Assembly (NCBI RefSeq): GCF_001949145.1
Contig: NW_019091662.1
Coordinates: 189,305 to 253,304 of the forward strand
Source: Acanthaster planci
Taxonomy: Eukaryota; Echinodermata; Asteroidea; Valvatida; Acanthasteridae
DNA length: 64,000 nucleotides
Direction of reading: 5' to 3'
The notes beneath the pieces were generated by a model that saw nothing but the letters and a program-made list of their open reading frames with translations, did not search any database and was not told where the DNA came from. A program made the position numbers and the translations under genes. Below, piece by piece: positions 48,701-59,100 of this stretch (position 1 is its first letter; each line of letters opens with the position of its first letter).

Positions 48701-49321
48701 TCTGCTTCAACATGCTCATTTGTAAGCAAAGTGTGTATTTTGCCAGCATCCAGTTACATTTTTTTTAACACTGGCATAGAACCGATACAATACAAAATTT
48801 ACCCTCCGGTGTTGTTGCCAAATGGTTACAGTGTACAGCTGAAGACTTAGCGACTCCTACAAGTACAATGCACAATGTTCTCCTTATCATCTGCAACTTG
48901 GGGGATGTTTTTTTTAGAAGTTGTCTTGGGTACGAATTGTCCGGGGTACCAGCTGTCATTAGCCTACTACTGACTACACTTTACATCACAATCATGACAA
49001 TCAAACAAGTTAAACATCTGAACGCGAGTTCACAAGGCCTGATGTTTTACAGAAACAAGATCTAAATCTAGCTGATCACTTCATCACGTGATGTAGTCAT
49101 TGCCCAACCCAAAGTTACTGAGTAGGCCCGCGAATGTACAATGTATGTACATGTAGCTTTGCCAGTGTCATCGTCTGACGTGTACTTATGCCAACCGTGA
49201 CCTTCACCAAGAAAAAAGTGTTCACGTATTTCGTCCAAGAAAATGTACTCACTGTTGCACCATTATCCTTCATAACAAGCTTTCCCTTCGAAATCCGTAT
49301 CTTCTTCCGTTTCTTGGTCAT
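36560..49321 (-). CDS. MFSD14: MFSD14 (HIAT1-like) major facilitator transporter, 11 coding exons, 483 aa, complete
   Basis: Exons on the minus strand: 49321-49253, 47785-47696, 46516-46454, 45310-45183, 44594-44480, 43381-43163, 41191-41078, 40535-40464, 39172-38962, 37864-37725 and 36790-36560. All introns are GT-AG and the frame stays open from ATG to TGA. The length is close to vertebrate MFSD14A (about 490). Hallmarks are EFFAWGLL (TM1), the MFS loop motif SDVWGRKS at residues 89-96, VSATFAASLITSPALGTYLG, VAVPESLPEK, SWEQADPF, FLSYLPEAGQYS, GMVTGIRGLCNGLGP and PGPPFVFGA. The basic N-terminus and acidic C-tail flank twelve expected membrane helices. The family consists of orphan solute carriers of intracellular membranes; the substrate is unknown. 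Vertebrates have A and B paralogues; I cannot say which is closer. Confidence 0.96.
37233..37491 (-). mobile_element. Non-autonomous DNA transposon-like repeat (TAGGGTTCCCGCGG end)
   Basis: On the minus strand the element starts TAGGGTTCCCGCGGCCTGG, then repeats variants of GGAAAAGTCATG and CATGGAAAAGCCATGG. This style of sequence (a CAGGGTTCCC-like end followed by GAAAAGTC runs) is a widespread interspersed repeat in animal genomes, often classed with hAT elements. I saw no matching inverted end at the left, so the limits are approximate. It lies in MFSD14 intron 10. Confidence 0.45.
37725..37864 (-). CDS. MFSD14: MFSD14 exon 10
   Basis: 140 nt: VVQGMVTGIRGLCNGLGPCL then FGVIFYFFGVNLDVKNNENP and TPQTSP. 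Acceptor AATTCCCCAG, donor CCT|GTAAGT. Confidence 0.95.
38364..38533. mobile_element. MITE with 38-bp terminal inverted repeats
   Basis: GGGTTACAGAAATAGAAAAC, then ATTTAGTTCACATGAAGT at the left is mirrored at the right with only about three mismatches, ending TTTCTATTTCTGTAACCC. The unit is 170 bp with an AT-rich, non-coding middle. It sits in MFSD14 intron 9. No clear target-site duplication is visible. Confidence 0.8.
38962..39172 (-). CDS. MFSD14: MFSD14 exon 9
   Basis: 211 nt: TILLGFLIRTMGHKHTIMLA, then LVCEMLELMWYGFASHQWMM and WVAGIIASVCSINYPAISAL followed by VSRSSSADKQ. Contains the second MFS-type inter-helix motif (RTMGHKHT). Acceptor TGTCTCGTTTGCCTCCAG, donor G|GTTAGG. Confidence 0.94.
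39319..39574. mobile_element. MITE with about 55-bp terminal inverted repeats
   Basis: TGGGTCATTCCATGAGGTTG, then GGGCACAATTTGTGACG and GTGTCCTTGTTACATGG is mirrored at the right end (CCATGTAACAATAGACAT, CGTCACAAATTGTGCCCC, AACCTCATGGAATGACCCA). The 256-bp element starts 147 bases before exon 9 on the minus strand, in MFSD14 intron 8. The high arm identity suggests recent insertion. Confidence 0.85.
40464..40535 (-). CDS. MFSD14: MFSD14 exon 8
   Basis: 72 nt: VGHFSEQQVPAYIAVVGVLS then VLDQ. It aligns with the family segment F.PE.VAAFIAVLGILSI..Q and is the least conserved exon. Acceptor TTTCAATCCAG, donor CAG|GTGAGA. Confidence 0.9.
40570..40730. repeat. 71-bp tandem duplication with A-rich tracts next to MFSD14 exon 8
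   Basis: CCCTCA followed by an A run and CAAGAATGGGTTTT(C)GCAAA then ACTTTGC(C/T)GCAA occurs twice, about 71 bp apart; a third, partial CCATTCCCTCACAAAA follows. The array lies just upstream of the exon 8 acceptor in intron 7. Confidence 0.8.
41078..41191 (-). CDS. MFSD14: MFSD14 exon 7
   Basis: 114 nt: SLRKVGQDFTVLMLCIAVFL then SYLPEAGQYSCIFLYLRI. Acceptor TTTTCCCACAG, donor ATA|GTAAGT. Confidence 0.94.
42987..43096. repeat. 22-bp minisatellite, five copies, near MFSD14 exon 6 donor
   Basis: GATACCCAGACCCCCTCTGG followed by CT repeats five times with perfect identity except the last two bases. The array begins about 67 bases inside intron 6. Perfect copies imply recent expansion and likely length polymorphism. 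Confidence 0.95.
43163..43381 (-). CDS. MFSD14: MFSD14 exon 6
   Basis: 219 nt, 73 residues: VSATFAASLITSPALGTYLG through VAVPESLPEKVRPASWGA and ISWEQADPFS. Acceptor CCCAACAG, donor AGT|GTAAGT. A 22-bp minisatellite begins about 70 bases into the next intron. Confidence 0.96.
44480..44594 (-). CDS. MFSD14: MFSD14 exon 5
   Basis: 115 nt: WFFAMLSVSGMFAVTFSIIF then AYVADITDESERSSAYGL. Acceptor TATTTGCAG, donor TTG|GTGAGT. Confidence 0.95.
45183..45310 (-). CDS. MFSD14: MFSD14 exon 4
   Basis: 128 nt: GLLSFLSAPLLGALSD, then VWGRKSFLLLTVFFTCMPIP and LMRVSAW. Contains the MFS inter-helix motif between TM2 and TM3. Donor TG|GTATGT, phase 2. Confidence 0.96.
46454..46516 (-). CDS. MFSD14: MFSD14 exon 3
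   Basis: 63 nt reading VLDETFKEHTFLMNGLVQGV then K. Acceptor ACTTGGCAG, donor AAG|GTTAGT. It was identified by similarity to HETF..HTFLMNGL.QGVK in the family. Confidence 0.95.
47696..47785 (-). CDS. MFSD14: MFSD14 exon 2
   Basis: GIGEPSIYHALIVIFLEFFA then WGLLTNPMLT, the first membrane helix. Acceptor CCTTTTGTAG, donor ACG|GTGAGT, exactly 90 nt. Confidence 0.95.
49253..49321 (-). CDS. MFSD14: MFSD14 exon 1
   Basis: Encodes the basic N-terminus MTKKRKKIRISKGK followed by LVMKDNGAT (23 residues). The donor ACA|GTGAGT is in phase 0. Vertebrate MFSD14A has a similar lysine-rich start ending near KDGGT, which supports this ATG. Confidence 0.88.
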
Positions 49322-51480
49322 TGTTGTGAAACTACCTGTCGTTTGTTTCAGTGGAAAACTGTAAAAGAGTCACAGCTTTTACAGCCAGTTTGAGACGGAT
49401 ATTAGGCCTACTCATACTAACCGACATTGCACTGTAAATATACCGATATTATCACGCCATTCTATTGAAGTGGCCTACTTTAAGAGTAGAATACATGCGC
49501 TAAAAGGATGTTGCATTATAATTGCTTGAAACTAGTCTGCATTGCAGTCGCCGTTAACTCAGGAAGAGAAATCAGACAAACAGCACAGAATGTTGTCACA
49601 CCTACTACTCCGACGATACGGGATTATTACTTAGAGAGGAGAGTCATTGTATAGAGTCTTGCTGCTGGCACTGTTAAAATGGTTTAAAGCGAATAAGTTA
49701 TCCCTCAACATTCAGAAAATCACATGTGTGTTATTTAGTAACTAATCGGGATAACACCCACCAAACATCTGTATTGATCTGTATCTGTATCAATTTAGGA
49801 ATTGACATCTTTAATGTACAAGACCAGGAGGTTCTAACTTCCATTTACTTGGTAAAGGAAATTTGTTGTTGAAACTAAGGTAAAAAAAAAGTCTCCTGTT
49901 TCTGGTCAGCGCAGCGCGAGCATTGCCTTAAAACTGCGCTTCGGCAAAAAAAAAAATTATTAGGTGTAAGGACGATGTTCAACAGCTGCCAAACTTGCTT
50001 GATCGACCGAAATCCTGCTACTGCGTAATTTTAACGTGTTTTGGATTGGGTACAATTGACTAATATGTACAGTAAAGGAGTCCCTCTAGGCCCCTATACA
50101 TTTAGTCGGACACCCTTTTTCAGATGACACCATTTTCTGCATATTATATTTACATCTGAGAACCAGACAAACGAGGTGAGCTTCTGTCTTATGTACATCT
50201 CCAAGCTTTGAATGCTTTTAAAAAGCAATTAGAGAGGGGTCATTTATTTCAGTAGCAAGGCCATGTATTATATATAGGGTACAGACCACTAAAAAAGTTC
50301 CCACAGACAACAGTGATTAATATCCCATCTTCAAAAAATCAAGGTGTTCGAGACACATCGTCATCTTTCATTTTCCTTTCAATTTTCAGTGGCTTAACCC
50401 ATGACGTTTGAACCCTCAAAACAGTCACGAGGCCCATCGCCATTTTAAAAACTGATGCTTACACTCCATTGCAAAATAGAGCAATTTGGATGGCCCCGTT
50501 TAGTCCGAGACTTTCAGAAATACAAGCTGACAGTCCTGCCCCTGGATTTCATCCACCTTTTTAACAAACCACCCAGTCCACGTACCACGAAATGCTCTAA
50601 TATCTAGCATAGCAGAGAATTTGACAACTACAAATCCTGATTCGGCCGTGCAGGCAATTTTGGACCTATTTACTGGCCTGTAACCTTAGAGCGCATGTGC
50701 GTGTACATCATGTCTTGGAAAAAGCATAGACCTGGAGGAGAAAACAATGGAAAAAGCAAGGACCATCTACTCAAATAAATGAGGAAAGTCGCCGCACCAC
50801 TTTTGGAGCCAGCCCCTGACCAGAAACCAGAACTTGGGCGGGGGGTCTAATGTGAGTTTTGAAGCACGTATTTTAAGATCTTTCAGAAATTATTAGACGC
50901 AGTTCTCAGGGTACTTGACCTTTAATTTGAATGTTTAAAAGCGACTCTGAAACAAAATTGAATGACTTCAATGTTTGATTACCGTCTTCCACGTTGTTCA
51001 ATTTGGTGGAATTTGGTGGAATTCCTAAGTTTCTATAAGCGGTTGTTCTATTATTAGAAACCGAAGTATCTTTTAACTCAGTCCCACAAAAATGATAGCA
51101 AATCAAGCCCAAACAATCACTCGAATTCGCTGGTACAAACTGTCTTGATGTCTATGCTCCGTACCGAGTTGGCTGCAAGGTGCAAAAACGATTCGCTTTA
51201 TCTGCGAACCCCACGATCTCAGATCAGTGAGCTTACAGAAACTTCTGGAATTGAAGTGCATTTTCTCTAAAGACTCTTACGGCATGGATTCGTTGCATTA
51301 AAATGTAAACAAAGACGTGTCCAAAAGTTGTGGCTATGACTCAGACAACATACCCCAACAGTGTTACTTAACACCTAATGGCCGAAGCCTAGCCACTTCT
51401 CATTGTGGCCAGTTTGGTGGAAGATAATGCGAGTTGTAGTGCGCCCTCTAGCGACAAGCTTATTCTCGCTCGATCCCTAA
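49322..51480. other. MFSD14 upstream region and intergenic sequence
   Basis: The MFSD14 promoter should lie just right of 49321. The 5' flank is AT-rich with no obvious TATA box. I see no further gene up to the gap, and the open frames present have no recognisable protein content. Confidence 0.4.
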
Positions 51481-52314
51481 NNNNNNNNNNNNNNNNNNNN
51501 NNNNNNNNNNNNNNNNNNNNNNNNNNNNNNNNNNNNNNNNNNNNNNNNNNNNNNNNNNNNNNNNNNNNNNNNNNNNNNNNNNNNNNNNNNNNNNNNNNNN
51601 NNNNNNNNNNNNNNNNNNNNNNNNNNNNNNNNNNNNNNNNNNNNNNNNNNNNNNNNNNNNNNNNNNNNNNNNNNNNNNNNNNNNNNNNNNNNNNNNNNNN
51701 NNNNNNNNNNNNNNNNNNNNNNNNNNNNNNNNNNNNNNNNNNNNNNNNNNNNNNNNNNNNNNNNNNNNNNNNNNNNNNNNNNNNNNNNNNNNNNNNNNNN
51801 NNNNNNNNNNNNNNNNNNNNNNNNNNNNNNNNNNNNNNNNNNNNNNNNNNNNNNNNNNNNNNNNNNNNNNNNNNNNNNNNNNNNNNNNNNNNNNNNNNNN
51901 NNNNNNNNNNNNNNNNNNNNNNNNNNNNNNNNNNNNNNNNNNNNNNNNNNNNNNNNNNNNNNNNNNNNNNNNNNNNNNNNNNNNNNNNNNNNNNNNNNNN
52001 NNNNNNNNNNNNNNNNNNNNNNNNNNNNNNNNNNNNNNNNNNNNNNNNNNNNNNNNNNNNNNNNNNNNNNNNNNNNNNNNNNNNNNNNNNNNNNNNNNNN
52101 NNNNNNNNNNNNNNNNNNNNNNNNNNNNNNNNNNNNNNNNNNNNNNNNNNNNNNNNNNNNNNNNNNNNNNNNNNNNNNNNNNNNNNNNNNNNNNNNNNNN
52201 NNNNNNNNNNNNNNNNNNNNNNNNNNNNNNNNNNNNNNNNNNNNNNNNNNNNNNNNNNNNNNNNNNNNNNNNNNNNNNNNNNNNNNNNNNNNNNNNNNNN
52301 NNNNNNNNNNNNNN
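51481..52314. other. Assembly gap (run of N)
   Basis: 834 unknown bases. Any frame read across them is meaningless. The gap lies near a minisatellite (52701-52810), consistent with a repeat that the assembly could not span. Confidence 1.
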
Positions 52315-52700
52315 GTGAGATATCGTGCAGGGACAGACAGAAATATCTTATAGACTATAGACCTAAAGTCTGGCTGTTAACCAGTGAAGTTACGTCTAGA
52401 GTAACTAAGTTATCGAGAAAAACAATCTACCCTAACAAAAGTCTATGATGTTGATTTATTTATGTAACCAAAATGGTATTATTTCATATACACGTTACTT
52501 AGCCGATGTCAGGATATTATTTCTTCTTTCAATTGGAGTTTGGCGCAACTGCAAAAACGAATACATGTACATCTTCTAGTTCTATTGCTAAAATGAGAGT
52601 CAGGCATGGTGGATCGATCGAACAAGGGCATGTACATGTGAAACGATCAAGGGTCAAAGTTAAAAATACCGCTGAGCAATCGTGACGAAAAAAAAAAACC

Positions 52701-52810
52701 ACGGGCGACGGGCGACGCACGACGGGCGACGCACGACGGGCGACGCACGACGGGCGACGCACGACGGGCGACGCACGACCGGCGACGCACGACGGACGAC
52801 GCACGACGGC
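52701..52810. repeat. 14-bp GC-rich minisatellite (GGGCGACGCACGAC)
   Basis: GGGCGACGCACGAC is repeated about eight times with a few substitutions toward the right (ACCGG, ACGGAC). It is preceded by an A run. On the minus strand it reads as an Arg/Ser/Pro/Val-rich repeat, which is an artefact. The CpG density is far above the surroundings. Confidence 0.95.
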
Positions 52811-53400
52811 TGATGTGGAATTCCATAGCTTCTTCTTCATTATCCTATGTTGGTGACGTTACCATCTAATTCCTGTGAGTCGGAGTTTCTGTAATGGGCA
52901 CAAGCATGTCCAAAAATGATACAAGTGTTTATCGGTACTGCATTTTTATAATGTCAGCTTTGATACTCAGTGATAACAGTCATAAACACTGAAATTTTGT
53001 TGGGTCTGTAAAAAGCACACTTCAAATCCCTGTCATTCTTAGAGAACCTGATGTTAACGTGGTCCGGAGAAAATGTGAAAAAGATTTAAAGAAGAGTTCT
53101 TTTAAAATTAAAGAATTGAAGAATTTTTAAAAACCTTAATTTTGATTTCCCGACCGGTACTTTAAACCGAACTCAAGATGTCTTGATTTTTTCAGTTAAG
53201 ATATCTGGAAATGTCTTTGTTCGTGTGTGTGACAGTATGTTTATATTTTTTACGTTATTGAGGAGTGATTGCCAATTGCATGGTTCAACTGTCACCGCAG
53301 GAGAACAAGTCTACCAAACCGTCTGGGCGTTTTATTGGTTGAACCAATTCTGTGCGAATGCGTCAACAGGGCTTCCACTCGGAGGGTTTTAGCATAAGCA

Positions 53401-53747
53401 ATAAGCCACTTGTGAGTTAAATTTGGATAAAATCGGGTACACTGTGATATCTAATTGCACAGAAACGTAACAACTTGAATTCCCTAGACTAAAGACACTG
53501 TTGCTATGCCTCGTGATTCCGGGCAAGCTTTTGCATAGCGACCACAATCTCTGGAATGGAATGGTTCCTTTTGCCGTTCTTATCCATTGAGAACAGTGTA
53601 TTATTGCAAGGCGTCTCTTATGTGACTAAGCAAAAGCTTGCCCTGAATCACAATGGTTTCAGTATGAAGAATTCAAGCTGCTATGTTCACATGTAACTCA
53701 GCTCAGTGTACCAGATTTTATTCAAATTTAACTCGCAAATGGCTTAT
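53401..53747. mobile_element. Foldback MITE, copy 2 (nearly intact)
   Basis: The left end, ATAAGCCACTTGTGAGTTAA then ATTTGGATAAAATCGGGTAC, is mirrored by GTACCAGATTTTATTCAAAT, then TTAACTCGCAAATGGCTTAT. Inner parts also pair (GGGCAAGCTTTTGCATAG with CTAAGCAAAAGCTTGCCC), so most of the 347 bp can fold on itself. It shares its middle with the copy at 9828-10146. Confidence 0.88.
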
Positions 53748-55199
53748 TCCACGGTATAGAGCCTAAAAGTTAACCCCTGATGGGCGCTTCCGGAACCTTT
53801 GGATAGGAAACATAACGTGCAAAGATTTTAGAATTTGTAATATTTTTTTATTCAGTTACTTCTTAAAAAATCCAACTCGGAAAAGAGGCTTTGGAAAATA
53901 TTTGCTGGTATATCAATTTATAGAAACTGAAAAATCACCTATCCTGCCAAAAATTGGCCCATCACTTCCGAAAATCTAAAATACATGAAGAACAGTGCAA
54001 TGTGGCAGTCTCGTACACAGATGAATATATACGGTTTGAAATTTTATGGTAGTCTGTCCGTAAAGACCGAAATAAAAACAGATCAAAATATTTAAACAGT
54101 CTTATAATTTATAAGTAGTAAACTTTATGCAATATTCTTCTTCAGTTTCGAAAGATTCTAATCTTTTATCTAATCTTTGCTGACAACAACTGTGTGATGT
54201 CAACTCAACTGAATATGGAATCCATCGACTGCAAGTAGGTAAATCTTTGCAACGTTGTACAATATCGTTTTCACGTAAGCACGAGCAGTGAAAACAAACG
54301 TGCGTGAACATGGAGACCTAGGTACGATATCGCCGGAAGTGAAAGGTCGTTAATAAAATTCGGGTCTCTTTACCCTTCTCCAGGTGACTTCTCCTAAATA
54401 TTACTCGAGGAAGACAAAGGTAAATCTCCAAAATGAGTGTTTCATGGGGTGGTTTCAGTTAGGAATTATTCTTCCAAAAATTATCGAACGTGATAGGACC
54501 GCCCAACGTAAAATCCCCATAGGAGGACCGCGCTAGTGTTCCGGAAGTTCGCTTCGTGACCTTTTACTTCCAGGCCCTATTAAGCCCTGGTGAAATGCCG
54601 TTCGTCTGGTATTAATATACGCATCTGTGTATGCTTAACTAACCCAGCAACAGAGTTCATGGTTTCACTACTAGCAATGCCCACCAGTTTAGGTCCTCAC
54701 GAACGACGCTAGAGGGGAGACTACCGAAGGGCCTCCCACTTGCATGGAAAGCAGGAGTGATTTTCCCAATAGGCGACGATTCCCGTGCACTATTGTTTAT
54801 TTTCGCCATGCAATAGTGGACAATCCAGTGGTGAGGAAGCAGGTGCACAGCATTAACGCAATGTAGAAGTAGGACAGAATCAAAGAGAAAAATCCCAAGC
54901 CAGTAGTTTTTGCTCCCAGACTATGATGCATCGAGCAATACACGTACCCAAACCGGTTAGTTGCACTGTGCACTATACGTACATGTCTGACACACACATC
55001 AGAACGTCTCTAAAATGTTCATAAAAACACCCTCTTTAAGCAACAATAATTAATTCGTCCAGCCCAAATGCCATTATTTGAAGGTATGAGCAATCAGCTT
55101 ACCGTATGTATGGGGGTACCATACATGAGAATCTTTCTAAATGTGAAATCCTGACCAAAACCGGTCAGTGGCACTTCTCAATGATCCGTGCTCAACAGA

Positions 55200-55345
55200 A
55201 GTCAAAGACTACTGGGTTCGAGTCCCACCCGAGTGAGCTCGTGCCTTTTTTCGCAAGCTCTCAGACAAGCACTGAGCATACAGTGTTTATTAATAGTACA
55301 TACGTTGGTAAGGGCGCAAAACCCGTTATATAAATTAACATCATC
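55200..55345 (+). mobile_element. tRNA-derived SINE, 5'-truncated copy
   Basis: Contains the B box GGGTTCGAGTCCCACCCGAG, then GTGAGCTCGTGCC-TTTTTTCGCAAG and GCACTGAGCATACAGTGTTT, matching the neighbouring fuller copy. The A box is missing or unrecognisable. Confidence 0.75.
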
Positions 55346-55416
55346 TCCCCAACGCAAAAATACATCTTGAAAATAGTTCGCAGTACCCGCTGCTTCACCT
55401 GACTCGGACCGGCCAA

Positions 55417-55594
55417 CCGACCCCGGCAAGCTCGGTGGTCGAGTGATTAAGACGTCCACACTAGTAAGCAGGAGGTCGTGGGTTCGAGTCCCACCCGAGT
55501 AAGCTTGTGACTTTTTTCGCAAGTTCTCCGAGAAGCACTGAGCATACAGTGTTTATTAGTATGCGTTGGGTAAGGGCAAAACCCGTAATATAAG
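55417..55594 (+). mobile_element. tRNA-derived SINE, fuller copy
   Basis: The head carries Pol III A box-like TGGTCGAGTGATTAAGACG and B box GGTTCGAGTCC (55481-55491). GCTCGG and CCGAGT can pair as a short acceptor-like stem. The tail (TTTTTTCGCAAGTT, GCACTGAGCATACAGTGTTT, AACCCGTAATATAA) is shared with the copy 200 bp to the left. The anticodon arm is not clean, so this is a retroposon head rather than a working tRNA gene. Confidence 0.82.
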
Positions 55595-55958
55595 TAGTCA
55601 AAGACTGAGAAAGCGAGTACCGTCTGGTGGCCAAACACTTGCAGCGAGTCCAGCAATTTATCGGCAATTAAAATATTTCGACAAGCACTTTTAAACAGTT
55701 AAGGTACATAATTGATCCCTTGGAATGTCTCATAGATTAGATTCCGACAAGTGTTTCTATAAGCCAAAAGTTTCATTACACATTTTCCACCTATTTACGA
55801 GGAATATCGTAAGTTAGGTTTACTTTACAGATAGCGGAGGGGCCCTTTGTATTCGTGAAGGACCGTCTGCCCAGATAAAGCGGCGTTCATCAAAGGGATT
55901 TATTTTTAAGTATCGTAAATGACACTTCATGCACGTAACGGAGGTTGTGTGAAGCAAG

Positions 55959-55965
55959 TATAAAA
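55959..55965 (+). promoter_or_regulatory. Candidate TATA box of the amidohydrolase gene
   Basis: TATAAAA lies 139 bases before the ATG at 56104, which would put transcription start near 55990 and give a leader of about 110 bases. In this AT-rich sequence a chance match is possible. Confidence 0.4.
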
Positions 55966-56103
55966 TCCAGTTTTTCCATATGCATGTACATAAGAATTCA
56001 ACTAGAAACGTAACCATTCGCGTTGACACCAGTAAAGTCCGAAAAGGTGACAACCAAACCGCGGGACGGACGACTCACTCTTTCTTCGTTTTCAGTCGTC
56101 AAG

Positions 56104-56164
56104 ATGAGGAGACTGTTACTACTCTGGTGTGTTGTGGCGCGAACTTTAAGTGTTTTTTCTCGTA
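56104..56164 (+). CDS. Amidohydrolase exon 1 (signal peptide)
   Basis: 61 nt encoding MRRLLLLWCVVARTLSVFSR. Donor CGTA|GTAAGTACC in phase 1 fits the exon 2 acceptor TTATTCAAG|AG. Chosen because it is the only nearby ATG giving an in-phase strong donor and a hydrophobic leader. Confidence 0.7.
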
Positions 56165-59100
56165 GTAAGTACCAAACATAGATGCCAAAGACCCCCCCCC
56201 GTCCGCGTACATACCGTCCAATCAATTACCATTTGAAAATTGCATGAAGGAAGATCTAAAATGAACCTTTTATTGTTTACTGTTTTCAGTGTATTAAGGG
56301 TTAAAATGATGATTCGTAGCGTATGTGTAGTGGAGTTACAGTGCAAAGTTAAAGTTGTCATACGTTGCCAGGTCATCAGGCCGAAGGGGAGAAGAGGTGG
56401 CCACAGAAAGGGCAAAATAGCAAAATAAAAGTGAAAATGGTCGTTTAGTGACATACTGTTTTCCGGCATTTAGCTTATAACTGGTCCTCTCTGCACTATG
56501 CTTTTATGAACGCTTTATGGCAACCAACAATGCGACCAAGTGTAGCAGATTGAAAGAAGTTATGACCCAAACAGTTGACAATGCAATGTACGTGGGAACT
56601 ACATGTACATAAACAAGATGTCTCTTCTCTGGGTGCATGCAGCTAAGCTGCGCGTGATGTGACTGTGCGCATTAAATGGAAAATAGTGGAAAATAATATT
56701 GATTGTGGGTTCTATCGATTAAACAAGTGTGGGAGCTGTTATGAAAAGGAAATGTTTTACGGGAGTTGGAGAATGCACGGGGAGGAGTGAGCATCGCAAG
56801 AAAAACGTGTGTATTTGCAAGGCGCAAGTAAAGAATTAAATAGGCTGATTCGGCACAACCTGTAACCAAAGACGTTGTTGTCTATGCCAGTACTGGTCTT
56901 GCGTATTTAATCTCGTACCATCAGCCCATCTCACCTCCTTTAAGTCTACGACGAAATTGATAAGCTGCCGTATTCTTTTTAACACCTACGGACCGACGGC
57001 ACTACAAAACCGAATAGTCGCGAATAGTTGACTAGACTATAGTCCAACCATCGTCGTTTAACGTACGTTCGATCAGCGTCAGTCGAACTATGGTCCTTGA
57101 TCGGACTTGCCTAATATTGCACATGTATGCGAATTAACTGCTCCGTGTACGGAAAACTCATTCAGCTTTGATATTAAGCTTAATCTGAATCCATGAAGAC
57201 TTTTGTACTTTCCAAAGAGAGCAAGAGAATATCTTTACGTTGGAATGACATGACGTTGTCAAAAATAAGCCATATTTTTCAGGTGACTACTTTGGGGATT
57301 CAATTATTCCTTAGCTAGACAAGCCCCAGTAGACTGCCTTGCATGGGCGTCGCCAGGATTTTTTAAGGGGGTATTTTCACTTTTTTCAGCTGTATTTGCA
57401 CGTCTGTTCCTTTTTTAAAGAAGAAAGGCAACAAAATATTGTGGGGAACTTGCCCCTTTTTACTGGAAATGCCTTTGAATAGTGCATATGTTATGTTGAC
57501 CTGAATTGGCGCCGCTTATACTTACCTCAAGTAATTTTGCCATTTTTCCATTCTTTACAGAAGCACTTTACGTTGTTTTGATGAATGTCTGTGCTTGGTG
57601 CATGTAGTTTTGCACATAAATGCCATCCATACCCTGAAAAGATGAATTTTACATGAAAGATAAAAACTGTAATTTTTATGTACCAACCATGATTACATCC
57701 GAGGGCCCTACCTACGAATTTTGCCCCCAAACCGCCACTAAAGTGGGCAGCATATGTAGCTTTTGGTGGCAAATTCAACAGGGAATGCTGCTTCGGGCTA
57801 ATTCAACATGATGTTGTGGGAGAAAAAAATCGAAAGCCTTATTCACGGTCCCGACATCCTTGCTTTTATTTGCTGGTGTTATTTTCTTAGAGTTTTAGTG
57901 CTAATATTTGATAAACATATACCGATTGCTTACTTTCCTATTCACCAACGAAGTATCCTTTGTGCGTATAAATAAAAAAATCTGTCAGGGGGTATTGTCC
58001 CCCCCCCGCTGGATACGCCACTTGGAGTGGGATTGTTTGAACGGTGACATCCATTCAGTCTGACCAATTTATACAATTTGAACAGGTCATCCCAAAGTTC
58101 CTTTCCCGAGATAGCATTAACCAAAATGCAGCAATGTCAGCTCAGTGCGTACTCGTCTTTGTATGTTTACTTGAAAACCTCCCTGAAAAACTGGCTGTAG
58201 ATAATTTCTGGATCTGCTGTTGATCAATGTGGAAATGAACCTAGAGAAAGTTAGGATAGACTCACAACTTCAGCCAAATGCAGTTTTACGTCATAAATTC
58301 GCTTGACTTGAAATGTGTTCAATATTTCGCGAATTCGCAACACGAGTACTTAATCTGACGTCATAGTTTCCTGATCGTGTTCGCATTTTCCGCTAGTAGG
58401 CCGGCCTGTAATGATAATAGAAGGCTTTCATTAAGTATTTTGTAAAGCCTGTTCCTCAATGAAATCTGTAACGATTGATTTCGCCTGGGTTTATTCAAGA
58501 GGCTGACATCGTCCTCTATGGAGGAAACATCATCACAATGGAGGACAGTGACCAACCGAGTGATCAGGGAGAAGCTCTCCCTCCCAAGGTAGAGGCCTTT
58601 GCCATCGCTGGCGACACCATCCAGGCGGTAGGGACACTGGAGGAGGTCTTTCGCCACGCGGGGCCAAAGACCCAAGTGATCTTTCTGAACCAACAGACCC
58701 TGATGCCGGGATTCATTGAGCCCCACCAGCACGCCATCTCCTGTGCCCGCATGCGGGGCCAGTACATCAACATTGGTGCTGTCACCTACAGGTAACCTGT
58801 AAAATTAACCTTAAAAGAGCCGGGGAGGATACCCCCCCCCAGCACCACCACAAAATAATATTTAACGTCGCAGTGCATTTTTTTCACGAGCATAGTCTTC
58901 ACAAGGTTTTTTCTCAGTAATGTCGGTTATTTTGACATTTTGTGAAAATCGGACATACCGTTTTCGCCCAACGCCCTTTTTGCCGAGAGAGGTTAGCAAA
59001 ATGTGAATAGATTTTCCATTGACACGCTCATTACACACGGGCCGACAAGCACGAGAGCATGAACATTAGCAACGTAACAAAACCTTAGGTTAAATTGAGT

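Larger units (their letters stand above)
52811..56103. other. Intergenic sequence left of the amidohydrolase gene
   Basis: Apart from the foldback MITE (53401-53747) and two SINE copies (55200-55345, 55417-55594), I see no gene. Short frames on the minus strand at 55202-55667 are translations of the SINEs. Confidence 0.5.

Noticed and set aside
51405-52448. 347-codon plus-strand frame
   Set aside because: About 278 codons are unknown bases from the assembly gap; only short ends are real sequence and they are unrelated.
52529-52840. 103-codon minus-strand frame with RRPSCVARRASPVV repeats
   Set aside because: It is a translation of the 14-bp minisatellite; the repeat length and composition explain it.
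55436-55500. A functional tRNA gene
   Set aside because: A and B boxes are present, but the anticodon arm does not fold cleanly and the sequence continues into a tail shared with a second copy, so it is a SINE.
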